Source: CAJXNP01 sp050305935 (GTDB taxonomy: Bacteria; Bacteroidota; Bacteroidia; Cytophagales; Cyclobacteriaceae). From it: DNA of 64,000 nucleotides. The notes beneath the pieces were generated by a model. It was not told the origin of the DNA, made no database searches, and saw nothing but the letters and a program-made list of their open reading frames with translations. The stretch spans positions 44,824-108,823 of the forward strand of contig JBNLGG010000008.1 in assembly GCA_050305935.1 (NCBI GenBank), given 5' to 3'. Below are positions 43,890 through 51,590 of this stretch, piece after piece. How positions within the stretch are numbered: position 1 is the first letter of the stretch; every line of letters starts with the position of its first letter. The position numbers and the translations under genes are program-made.

Positions 43890-44762
43890 ATCCTGTCCCT
43901 GGCAGCATTGCTTGTATTTATTGCCACTGCCACAGGGACACAGGTCATTTCTCCGTGCTTCCCTGGGTCGAAAGTCAGACGGCTTTTTCAACATCGACGA
44001 TGGATCCTGGCGAAAAACTTCGCAAAGGATTTCGTAAAGTTTGGGGTGCTTCTTCTTCAGTAAGTCCGGTCGCTCAAAAAAATACTCGCCGGTAACCGCG
44101 AGAAATTCACGCTGATTGTACGCGGCATAAGGATGAATATCTGATTGATCCAGTAATATTTGGTTGGTCTTCAACTTCACAAAATCCAGCCAGGGAAGGG
44201 TGTATTTTTTGTTGTTTAAAATCGGTGGAACCCCATCGAGCATGCCGTCCTCTTTATCGAAAATGTGGATGAATTCATGAATCCCCACGTTCATTTTATC
44301 ATCCGGATTATTAAATCCTGCGTGAAGAGCTGGTTTGGACAGGATCATTTTTCCTTCCATTAGACCATTTCCCACCATTCCGGTGATGATTTCATTTTTT
44401 GAGCCAATGTTTAAGTCCTTATCGAAATGACTGGGAAATAATATCACCTCATTCAGGTATTGAAAACTCCACGCTGGAAAGCCAAACAGCGTGATTACCG
44501 CACTGCTTGCCACCAATAACCTGTCTGCCAACGTAACATTGGTTTCCACACCCGTAATTCGGATGGTCTTTAAAAAACGTTGCACATCCGTCTCAAACTG
44601 CAGCTTTCCGCGTTCGTCAAGGCTTCGGTAAAAGTGGACCTTGTGTAAAAGTATTTCTTTCCATCGATCCGGAGTTACTACCGGTTTAGGAGCAGTGTCT
44701 TTTTTTCTGGTAACCAGAAATCCAATGATGATAACCAGGACTGCAAAAAAAATGAATTCCAT
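43881..44762 (-). CDS. MtfA-type zinc peptidase fused to a SEC-C motif
   Basis: The 293-residue protein has an N-terminal membrane helix (residues 2-18) and an MtfA/DUF980 domain with the zinc motif HEFIH at 162-166 and the downstream Glu region (NQREFLAVTGEYFFERP). It ends in a SEC-C zinc motif (C275, C277, C286, C287 in LCPCGSGNKYKQCC). MtfA in enterobacteria is a Mlc-binding peptidase; SEC-C motifs elsewhere contact ribosomes or SecB. The fusion is notable, and the cytoplasmic-facing orientation is inferred. Confidence 0.88.
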   Translation of the reverse strand: MEFIFFAVLVIIIGFLVTRKKDTAPKPVVTPDRWKEILLHKVHFYRSLDERGKLQFETDVQRFLKTIRITGVETNVTLADRLLVASSAVITLFGFPAWSFQYLNEVILFPSHFDKDLNIGSKNEIITGMVGNGLMEGKMILSKPALHAGFNNPDDKMNVGIHEFIHIFDKEDGMLDGVPPILNNKKYTLPWLDFVKLKTNQILLDQSDIHPYAAYNQREFLAVTGEYFFERPDLLKKKHPKLYEILCEVFRQDPSSMLKKPSDFRPREARRNDLCPCGSGNKYKQCCQGQDLF

Positions 44763-45114
44763 TAGTTAATTATTAAAAAAATCAATCTCCAAATTTAGAC
44801 ATTTAATGTTTGCATAAACTTTACCGACCCATGCATTCCTTTTTATTCCCCGGGAATTAAACCCTGTACAAAAAGATCTTCTATTCGCAAATCTGGAAGT
44901 TGCCTATCGACCTCGTTTTAGGGATTTGCGAATAAAACGATCCGGCGGCACTTATCATTTTTGTGTACAGATAGAGAGCGAATTTGTCGATAAATTTGAT
45001 TTTTAGAAGTTGAACTTCACCAACACTTACACCCAAATCTTACAAGCATTTCTTTAAAATTTTATATTTCCTCCAAAAAATCGAACATTTGAATAACTAA
45101 ACTCAGGAGGTAAT
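44763..45114. other. Intergenic region upstream of the SprB-repeat gene
   Basis: About 350 bases between divergent genes hold one clear feature: the 11-bp inverted repeat ATTCGCAAATC (44883-44893) / GATTTGCGAAT (44923-44933), separated by 29 bases. It could be a pair of half-operators or an RNA hairpin far upstream of the start. A strong Shine-Dalgarno AGGAGG (45105-45110) precedes the ATG at 45115, which is unusual for this phylum. Confidence 0.6.
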
Positions 45115-48100
45115 ATGAACTTTTTCAATTCAAAACTTCGTATAACCACAACCTTCCTGGCCTTTTTAATTGTCAGTGTATTTTCTGTTTCAACATCCAT
45201 CGCCAATGACGGCGGGAAACATCGTTCCTGTAAAAAACAATCGCGGCACAACCACGAGCAAAATAAGCAGGATTGCGGGGAAAACCCTTTTTCGTCTGAA
45301 ATTGTGAGCATCGAAGAAGAGGGCGAGTGCCTTATTTATAAGATAAAAGTCACTAGCTCGACTCAGATTTGTCGTTTCGATCTCAGCCACTTTATGTTTG
45401 ATCCGGGATGTGGCACCATCGTCGAAGCTTATAATTCTGGAAATTGGAAGATGGAGTTTAACGTCACCGATCCAAAAACGCAGGTGACGGGATTAAAAGT
45501 TGATGATATTAGCGGTTTTGGAAAAAACCCATGGTTTGACTCCTTTTATGTCAAACTCAAAGTTTGCCCGGATGAAAGCTGCGAAACGGAGCTTTCCTGT
45601 GCGGAGCCAAAAGTGGCCTACAAAGCCGGGCAGTGTATTTATTTCGAAGACTTCGAAGCCGAATGCTCGGAAGAGACTGCGGAATTAAGTGTTGAATTTG
45701 AAAAAATCGACCCCGCCTGTTTCGGGAGTTCTGATGGATCAATAGCGCTTCACATAACTGGTGGTGAAAAACCCTATACTATTTCCTGGAATACAGGGCA
45801 AGCAGATTCTGTTCTTTCCAATTTAGTTGCCGGGGATTATTCGTATCTCATCACGGACGCACAAGGATCGACCCTGGAACAGACCATTTCGCTAAGTTCG
45901 CCGGACGAAGTTGTGATCGGCGAAGAATTGATCCAACCTGGTTGCGCAGGCACCAACACCGGCAGTATCAATGTCTCAGCCACCGGAGGTTCAGGGAATT
46001 TTACCTTCCAATGGGGCACCGGCGAGACTACTGCGTCGATCATAGACAAACCGGCTGGATATTATTCAGTAGAAGTTACAGATGAAAATGGATGTTCAGC
46101 TAGTAAATCATATATTCTGGAGAACCAAGCGGCAATTGCCATCACACCTCATATCACCCAACCTTCTTGCGGTGGAGAACCGTTTGGAACCATTGAATTG
46201 GAGGTAACAGGAGGAACGGCGCCATACACATTCTTATGGGATGACAGCTCTACCGAGCAAAACAGGTATGAGCTGGAAGAGGGTAGATACGTCGTCACAG
46301 TTTCTGATCAAAATGGCTGCGAACTATCGGCTTCATATGATATTGAGTTAACAAGCCCGATTAACATTATTCCAAACGTGACGCATACCAATTGCCTGGA
46401 CGACGCTATTGGAGCAATTGAATTATCTGTATCGGGTGGTGAAGAACCATATACCTACAAGTGGTCCAATGGAGGAACTTCACAAAATATTTCCGGATTA
46501 AATGCTGGCAAATACTCTGTACTGGTTACAGATGCGAGTGGTTGTACAGCAACATATGATATCAATATTATCAGCATGGCATTGTCCGTCTACGCCAGCC
46601 AGACGAGCATCCCAGTTTGTCCGGGGGATCCTTCTGCCTCCATTGATGTCACTGTGTTTTTTGGAACCGAACCTTTGACCTTTGAATGGTCCAATGGGGC
46701 AACAACGGAGGACCTTACGGGCATAACATCGGGTACATATTCTGTAACTGTTACCGACGGTTTAGGATGTAGCGCCACCCGAACCATTGAGGTAAAAGAT
46801 CAAAATCCTATCTCTATTAATTATAATGTAGCCGTCAATGGTTGCGCGGAAGCTCCCGAATATAATGTTACAACGTCTGTGACAGGTGGTGACGGTAACT
46901 ATTCATACCTCTGGTCAAATGGAAGTACTTCCTCTTCTACTACATTTGACACACCGGGCACTTACTCAATAGAAGTAACAGATGGGAATGGCTGTACGCA
47001 GACATCGGATGTCCTTGTGGAAGGTGAGCCGGGCAGCCCTTCCTGTTTGATCAATGGCCTTGCCGCAGAAATAATGTGTGGATCCGAGGGCAATACCTTA
47101 TTTACTTCAATTGACGGTGCAGTTTCTTTTGATTGGGATGTGAGTTCCAGTGACGGAAGCTGGACAATCACCTCCTCCAGTGATCTATCTGAAATTACTT
47201 TTACAGCAGGCAATGAAGGAACAACGGCTACCTTTTTTCTGGAAGTATTATTGGAAACAGGTTGTACCGCCATATGCGCCCTTGACGTAAGTACCTGTGC
47301 CGGAGCTGACAATCCGGATAATCCGGATGGTGGTAGTGACAATCCCAATGATGGAAGTGACAACCCTGATGGCGGTAGTGACAATCCTGACAATGGTAGC
47401 GATAATCCGGATAGCGGTAGTGACAATCCCGATGATGGAAGTGACAACCCTGATGGCGGCAGTGACAATCCTGACAATGGTAGTGATAATCCCGATGGCG
47501 GTAGTGGCAATCCTGATGATGGTAGTGACAATCCTGACGGTGGTGGTGACAATCCCGATGACGGTGGAGGCAATCCAGATGATGGTAGCGACGGCACCAA
47601 TGATGACAATGAATGTACTGATTGTTTCTTTGCCAAAGAAGTAGAAATAACCAGAAATGGTCAATACTTCGATTACAACATCACCATTAATCACAACAAT
47701 CAGTGTCATTTCGATCTATCTCACTTAGTCGTTAACCTGCCAGAATGCGCCTGGCTGGAGGATTATTCCAATAGCATGGGATGGAAAATGGAACAGGTAT
47801 ATCATGATAATAAGACCGGTGCGAGTGGCATTAAAGTAGATGATATCCCATCATTCGGTAAAGATGATCTGTTCACATCCTTTGAGATTTCGTTCACTTT
47901 GAAATCATATGATGATCAATGTATCGATGCACTTGCCTGCTTCGCGCCAGAAATAGCCTATAAAGCCGGTCAATGTGTCCAATACGAGCAAACTTCAAGT
48001 ACTTGTGCGGAAGGAAATGGTGAAGAAACAAATATCATCACCTATCCAAACCCGACACATGATTGGGTAAATGTTTGCTTTGACAAAGATGATCAGGATT

Positions 48101-48276
48101 ACAGCATCGATTTGTACGACATGTATGGAAAAAAAGTGCATCATCGCGACAGAAAAGGTGGCTGGGGAGAAGAAAACTGTGAGATCAACCTTAGCAATTA
48201 CACCGGGTCAATATTCTACCTCCATGTATCCGGCGATGACGGATATCTGAAAACCTTCAAATTGTGTAAAAAGTGA
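45115..48276 (+). CDS. Large secreted SprB-repeat protein with type IX secretion C-terminal domain
   Basis: The 1053-residue protein starts with a signal peptide. An N-terminal Cys-bearing domain (CRFDLSHFMF...LKVDDISGFGKNPWF...VAYKAGQC) is followed by six SprB-type repeats, each ending like YSVEVTDENGCSAS, over about residues 190-650. A PKD-like domain, an Asp/Asn/Pro/Gly linker and a second copy of the N-terminal domain (CHFDLSHLVV...IKVDDIPSFGKDDLF) come next. The last ~75 residues (ITYPNPTHDWVNVCF...YLKTFKLCKK) form a type A sorting domain for type IX export and surface anchoring. It is probably a surface adhesin or gliding-related protein. Confidence 0.93.
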   Translation: MNFFNSKLRITTTFLAFLIVSVFSVSTSIANDGGKHRSCKKQSRHNHEQNKQDCGENPFSSEIVSIEEEGECLIYKIKVTSSTQICRFDLSHFMFDPGCGTIVEAYNSGNWKMEFNVTDPKTQVTGLKVDDISGFGKNPWFDSFYVKLKVCPDESCETELSCAEPKVAYKAGQCIYFEDFEAECSEETAELSVEFEKIDPACFGSSDGSIALHITGGEKPYTISWNTGQADSVLSNLVAGDYSYLITDAQGSTLEQTISLSSPDEVVIGEELIQPGCAGTNTGSINVSATGGSGNFTFQWGTGETTASIIDKPAGYYSVEVTDENGCSASKSYILENQAAIAITPHITQPSCGGEPFGTIELEVTGGTAPYTFLWDDSSTEQNRYELEEGRYVVTVSDQNGCELSASYDIELTSPINIIPNVTHTNCLDDAIGAIELSVSGGEEPYTYKWSNGGTSQNISGLNAGKYSVLVTDASGCTATYDINIISMALSVYASQTSIPVCPGDPSASIDVTVFFGTEPLTFEWSNGATTEDLTGITSGTYSVTVTDGLGCSATRTIEVKDQNPISINYNVAVNGCAEAPEYNVTTSVTGGDGNYSYLWSNGSTSSSTTFDTPGTYSIEVTDGNGCTQTSDVLVEGEPGSPSCLINGLAAEIMCGSEGNTLFTSIDGAVSFDWDVSSSDGSWTITSSSDLSEITFTAGNEGTTATFFLEVLLETGCTAICALDVSTCAGADNPDNPDGGSDNPNDGSDNPDGGSDNPDNGSDNPDSGSDNPDDGSDNPDGGSDNPDNGSDNPDGGSGNPDDGSDNPDGGGDNPDDGGGNPDDGSDGTNDDNECTDCFFAKEVEITRNGQYFDYNITINHNNQCHFDLSHLVVNLPECAWLEDYSNSMGWKMEQVYHDNKTGASGIKVDDIPSFGKDDLFTSFEISFTLKSYDDQCIDALACFAPEIAYKAGQCVQYEQTSSTCAEGNGEETNIITYPNPTHDWVNVCFDKDDQDYSIDLYDMYGKKVHHRDRKGGWGEENCEINLSNYTGSIFYLHVSGDDGYLKTFKLCKK
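47308..47595 (+). repeat. In-frame 21-base tandem repeat (Asp/Asn-Pro-Gly-Ser linker)
   Basis: About thirteen degenerate copies of a 7-codon unit encode the pattern SDNPDGG with substitutions at the last two positions (DG, NG, SG, GG). All copies keep the reading frame. The acidic linker may bind calcium or space the two domain halves. Copy number may vary by slippage. Confidence 0.9.
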
Positions 48277-48298
48277 TTATTGCTTCCTATTTATAAAA

Positions 48299-48335
48299 AA
48301 AGGCCATTGGGAACTTCCTGATGGCCTTTGTTTTT
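48299..48335. terminator. Bidirectional terminator between convergent genes
   Basis: AAAGGCCAT (48299-48307) and ATGGCCTTT (48321-48329) form a 9-bp stem, flanked by A residues upstream and a T run downstream. It serves the SprB-repeat gene and the LacI-type regulator. Confidence 0.85.
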
Positions 48336-48352
48336 TATTATCCGGGTAAAAA

Positions 48353-49399
48353 TCAGGCATTGGTGTAAAATTCTACATTTTCCCTTGTAACAATATCAAT
48401 GGGGAGTAGCTTCCTTCTGGGGACTTCCTTTCCAAACACTAACTGGTCGGTCAGGTAGGAGATGCCCAGGTACGACTGCTGATTCGGGTTTTGATTTAAC
48501 AGAAAATTGATGTCGCCATTTCTTAAAAATGACAGGTTGTTTTCTATCAGGTCATAGCCAATCACAATCGCGTTGATGTTGAATTTCTTCAGGTAATCAA
48601 CGATCTTAAATACCTTGGAAGTGGTCACGAATACGCCTGAAATATCCGATCCACCTTTTAGCGTATTTTCCAGTGTGGCTTGGGCTTCTTGTGGATGGTC
48701 AAACTTAACCCGAACCGTTTCAATGGTTCGGCTTTCCGTCTCACTAAAGTATTGTTTAAACCCCTCTTCCTTTTCCTGCATATTACGGGAATATTCGATT
48801 TCTTCATCGACATGAAACACCAGTAGCCTGCCTTTTTTCTTCTCCGCCCCGTGTATTAAATGGGCTGCCAGGCGACCGCTCTTATGGAGGTCCTGACCAA
48901 TAAAGCATTTGGGGTTCAGTTCTTCGATGAAGGTGTTGAAGGAAACACAGAGTATTCCATTGTCACGGTATTTTTTAATCCACTCAATGGAAGCCTGTAA
49001 AAAAAGCGGGGCGATGATGATGCCATCAGGATTGAAATCAAATACTTTTTGGGCATTGGTCATGAAACTTTCCTTATCCAGGTTATTGTAAGCGAAAATA
49101 TCAACTGTGATACCGAATACCTTCAATTCATCCAATGCCTTTTCAATTCCTCGTGTGGCTTGCTCCCAATAGATATCAAGGTGAAAATCAGGAATAAGGG
49201 CGGCAATACGATTATTCTTTTGATTTTTTAATGTCTTGGCAATCAGGTTTGGCTGGTAGTCGATCCTGTCCAGAACCTCCTTGACTTTTTCATAGCTGTC
49301 GCGGGATACATTTCCTCTTTTATGAATTACCCTGTCCACCGTCCCGGCAGAGACATTGGCCATTTTTGCAATGTCCTTAATCGTTATATTCTTATCCAT
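48353..49399 (-). CDS. LacI-family transcriptional regulator
   Basis: The 348-residue regulator has the N-terminal LacI HTH (TIKDIAKMANVSAGTVDRVIH), the hinge helix (PNLIAKTLK) and a periplasmic-binding-protein-like effector domain (IAALIPDFHLDIYWEQATRGIEKAL). It is divergent from nagB-PIG-L, with two palindromic sites TGTGTTCGAACA(CA) between the genes. It probably represses the amino-sugar genes and its own gene until an amino sugar or phosphate derivative binds. Confidence 0.92.
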   Translation of the reverse strand: MDKNITIKDIAKMANVSAGTVDRVIHKRGNVSRDSYEKVKEVLDRIDYQPNLIAKTLKNQKNNRIAALIPDFHLDIYWEQATRGIEKALDELKVFGITVDIFAYNNLDKESFMTNAQKVFDFNPDGIIIAPLFLQASIEWIKKYRDNGILCVSFNTFIEELNPKCFIGQDLHKSGRLAAHLIHGAEKKKGRLLVFHVDEEIEYSRNMQEKEEGFKQYFSETESRTIETVRVKFDHPQEAQATLENTLKGGSDISGVFVTTSKVFKIVDYLKKFNINAIVIGYDLIENNLSFLRNGDINFLLNQNPNQQSYLGISYLTDQLVFGKEVPRRKLLPIDIVTRENVEFYTNA

Positions 49400-49475
49400 T
49401 CAGCTAAGAAATTAAAAAACACAGCAATTAAACTACTGCGTATTAATTTAACTATACCACACTTGATATTGACAC

Positions 49476-49487
49476 TGTGTTCGAACA
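49476..49487. promoter_or_regulatory. Candidate LacI-family operator 1
   Basis: TGTGTTCGAACA is palindromic around TTCGAA except for its outermost bases. It lies 77 bases upstream of the LacI-type start codon, and its centre is 79 bases from that of the second site, a spacing compatible with looping. Confidence 0.7.
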
Positions 49488-49553
49488 AATGCAGTTTAAT
49501 TTGGCAAAATTAAAAAAAACATTTTTGGATTATCGTAATAACTCGATTATTTT

Positions 49554-49567
49554 TGTGTTCGAACACA
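49554..49567. promoter_or_regulatory. Candidate LacI-family operator 2
   Basis: TGTGTTCGAACACA is a perfect 14-bp palindrome ending 16 bases before the nagB start codon. The CG-centred symmetric form is typical of LacI-family operators, and binding here would block nagB transcription. Confidence 0.8.
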
Positions 49568-49583
49568 GAAAAAATATTTACCT

Positions 49584-51503
49584 ATGAGTACATTGGAAGT
49601 GCTGGAAACCACCCTGGAAAAAATGCCTGTAAAGATTTTCTCCAGTAGTAAGGTGGCGCAATTGAAAGTTGCCAGTGAAATCGCTGATCTTATTCGTAAA
49701 AAACAGGAAAGAAATGAAGTAGCCGTGCTGGGACTAGCTACCGGGGCCACACCAATTGGGGTGTACGAGGAATTAGTGAGAATGCATCAGGAAGAGGGAT
49801 TAAGCTTTTATAATGTGGTGACATTTAACCTGGACGAATATTATCCAATCGCAAGTGAGTCGCTGCAGAGTTACTATTATTTCATGCACGAGCACTTATT
49901 TAATCATATTGACATTCCAAAAGAAAATATCAATATCCCGGATGGTACCCTGCCAATCGAAGATGTATCGACATTTTGCCTGGACTATGAAAAGAAAATT
50001 GATGCCGTCGGCGGAATAGACATCCAGCTACTGGGTATTGGTCGTACGGGTCACATTGGTTTTAATGAACCTCCTTCCCATCGTGAATCCATTACGAGGA
50101 TGGTGAAGCTTGATCCTATTACTATTTCAGATGCAAAGCGGGAATTTATCCGGGAGGAGCTTGTTCCCCGACGGGCGATCACTATGGGTATCAAAAGTAT
50201 TTTTAAAGCCAGAAAGGTATTCTTAATGGCCTGGGGCGAAAGCAAAGCGTCGGTTGTCGCCAAAGCGGTAGAAGGCCCTGTGTCTGAGGAGATACCTGCA
50301 TCTTTTCTTCAGTCGCACCCCAACGTAGATGTGCTGATCGATGAACATGCTTCATTAGAGCTGTCGCGAATTAAAACGCCCTGGTTAGTATCCATGTGCA
50401 AGTGGGATGAAAAACTGACCAAGAGAGCAGTCATCTGGCTGAGCCAAAATCTTGGGAAACCGATATTGAAACTGACGGATGACGATTATAAACTGAATGA
50501 ATTGGGAGACCTTCTGATGTACTATGAAGATGCCCAGGAGCTGAACCTGAAAATTTTTAACTCCATACAGCACACCATCACCGGGTGGCCGGGTGGAAAA
50601 CCAAATGCAGATGATACCCACCGGCCAGAACGGGCATTGCCTGAACGCAAAAGGGTGATCATTTTTAGTCCGCACCCCGATGACGATGTGATATCCATGG
50701 GAGGTACTTTTTTGAAACTGGTGGAGCAAGGCCATGATGTGCATGTTGCCTATCAGACGTCTGGAAACATTGCGGTATTTGACAATGATGCCAGGAGGTT
50801 TGCAGATTTCATGTTGGATTTTACTTGTGCCATTGGAATCGAAAACGACAAAATTGCCAATGCCCATGATGAAGTAGTCAAATTCCTGGAGGTCAAAAAA
50901 CAGGGGGAAAAAGATACCGACTTAGTCAAGTTAATTAAAGGTTTGATCAGGAAGGGCGAGGCAGCTATGGGGGCAAGATTCTGTGGATTGGAGGAGGCGA
51001 ACATTCACTTCCTGAACCTGCCATTTTATGAAACAGGATCGGAAGTAAAAAAAGATATTGGCAGTGAAGACATTAAAATTGTAAAAGACCTATTGCTTCA
51101 GGTACAGCCACATCAGGTCTTTGCTGCTGGAGATTTACGCGATCCCCATGGGACACATAAACTTTGTTTGGACATTATTTTTGAATCACTTCGCGAACTA
51201 AAAACCAAAAAAGAGACGTGGATAAACGATTGCTATTTTTGGTTGTATCGTGGGGCGTGGCAAGAGTTTCCGGTGGATGAGATCGACATGGCTATCCCGC
51301 TTAGTCCGTCGGATTTGCTGAAGAAACGAAAGGCCATCTTTATGCACCAATCTCAAAAGGATACTCCGGTATTTCCCGGAAATGATAAACGTGAATTCTG
51401 GCAGCGGGCAGAGGAGAGAAACCGTGCCACTGCTAAAATTTATGACCAGTTGGGGATGACAGAGTATGAAGCGATAGAAGCATTTGTGAGATATCACTAT
51501 TAA
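49584..51503 (+). CDS. nagB: Glucosamine-6-phosphate deaminase fused to a PIG-L deacetylase-like domain
   Basis: The 639-residue protein has an N-terminal NagB domain (VLGLATGATPIGVYEEL, FNLDEYY, GIGRTGHIGFNEPPS) that would convert glucosamine-6-phosphate to fructose-6-phosphate. A C-terminal PIG-L/LmbE domain begins near residue 355 with the zinc motif SPHPDDDVISMGG. The Asp before Gly-His in E. coli NagB is Thr here (RTGH), which I believe is common in this Bacteroidota group. The PIG-L half may deacetylate N-acetylglucosamine derivatives. It is controlled by the operators upstream and followed by a symporter. Confidence 0.9.
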   Translation: MSTLEVLETTLEKMPVKIFSSSKVAQLKVASEIADLIRKKQERNEVAVLGLATGATPIGVYEELVRMHQEEGLSFYNVVTFNLDEYYPIASESLQSYYYFMHEHLFNHIDIPKENINIPDGTLPIEDVSTFCLDYEKKIDAVGGIDIQLLGIGRTGHIGFNEPPSHRESITRMVKLDPITISDAKREFIREELVPRRAITMGIKSIFKARKVFLMAWGESKASVVAKAVEGPVSEEIPASFLQSHPNVDVLIDEHASLELSRIKTPWLVSMCKWDEKLTKRAVIWLSQNLGKPILKLTDDDYKLNELGDLLMYYEDAQELNLKIFNSIQHTITGWPGGKPNADDTHRPERALPERKRVIIFSPHPDDDVISMGGTFLKLVEQGHDVHVAYQTSGNIAVFDNDARRFADFMLDFTCAIGIENDKIANAHDEVVKFLEVKKQGEKDTDLVKLIKGLIRKGEAAMGARFCGLEEANIHFLNLPFYETGSEVKKDIGSEDIKIVKDLLLQVQPHQVFAAGDLRDPHGTHKLCLDIIFESLRELKTKKETWINDCYFWLYRGAWQEFPVDEIDMAIPLSPSDLLKKRKAIFMHQSQKDTPVFPGNDKREFWQRAEERNRATAKIYDQLGMTEYEAIEAFVRYHY

Positions 51504-51590
51504 CTTTTTATCAGGTTCATAGAGAAGTAAAACTTCAAAGCATTAAATTTCAACAGATAATTGACTTACTATTAATTAACTTTTTGCTGT

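Noticed and set aside
47308..47595. Repeat array resembling a CRISPR by periodicity
   Set aside because: Units are 21 bases with no spacers, stay in one reading frame and encode a linker inside a secreted protein; no cas genes are near. Long minus-strand open frames over this region are by-products of the repeat.
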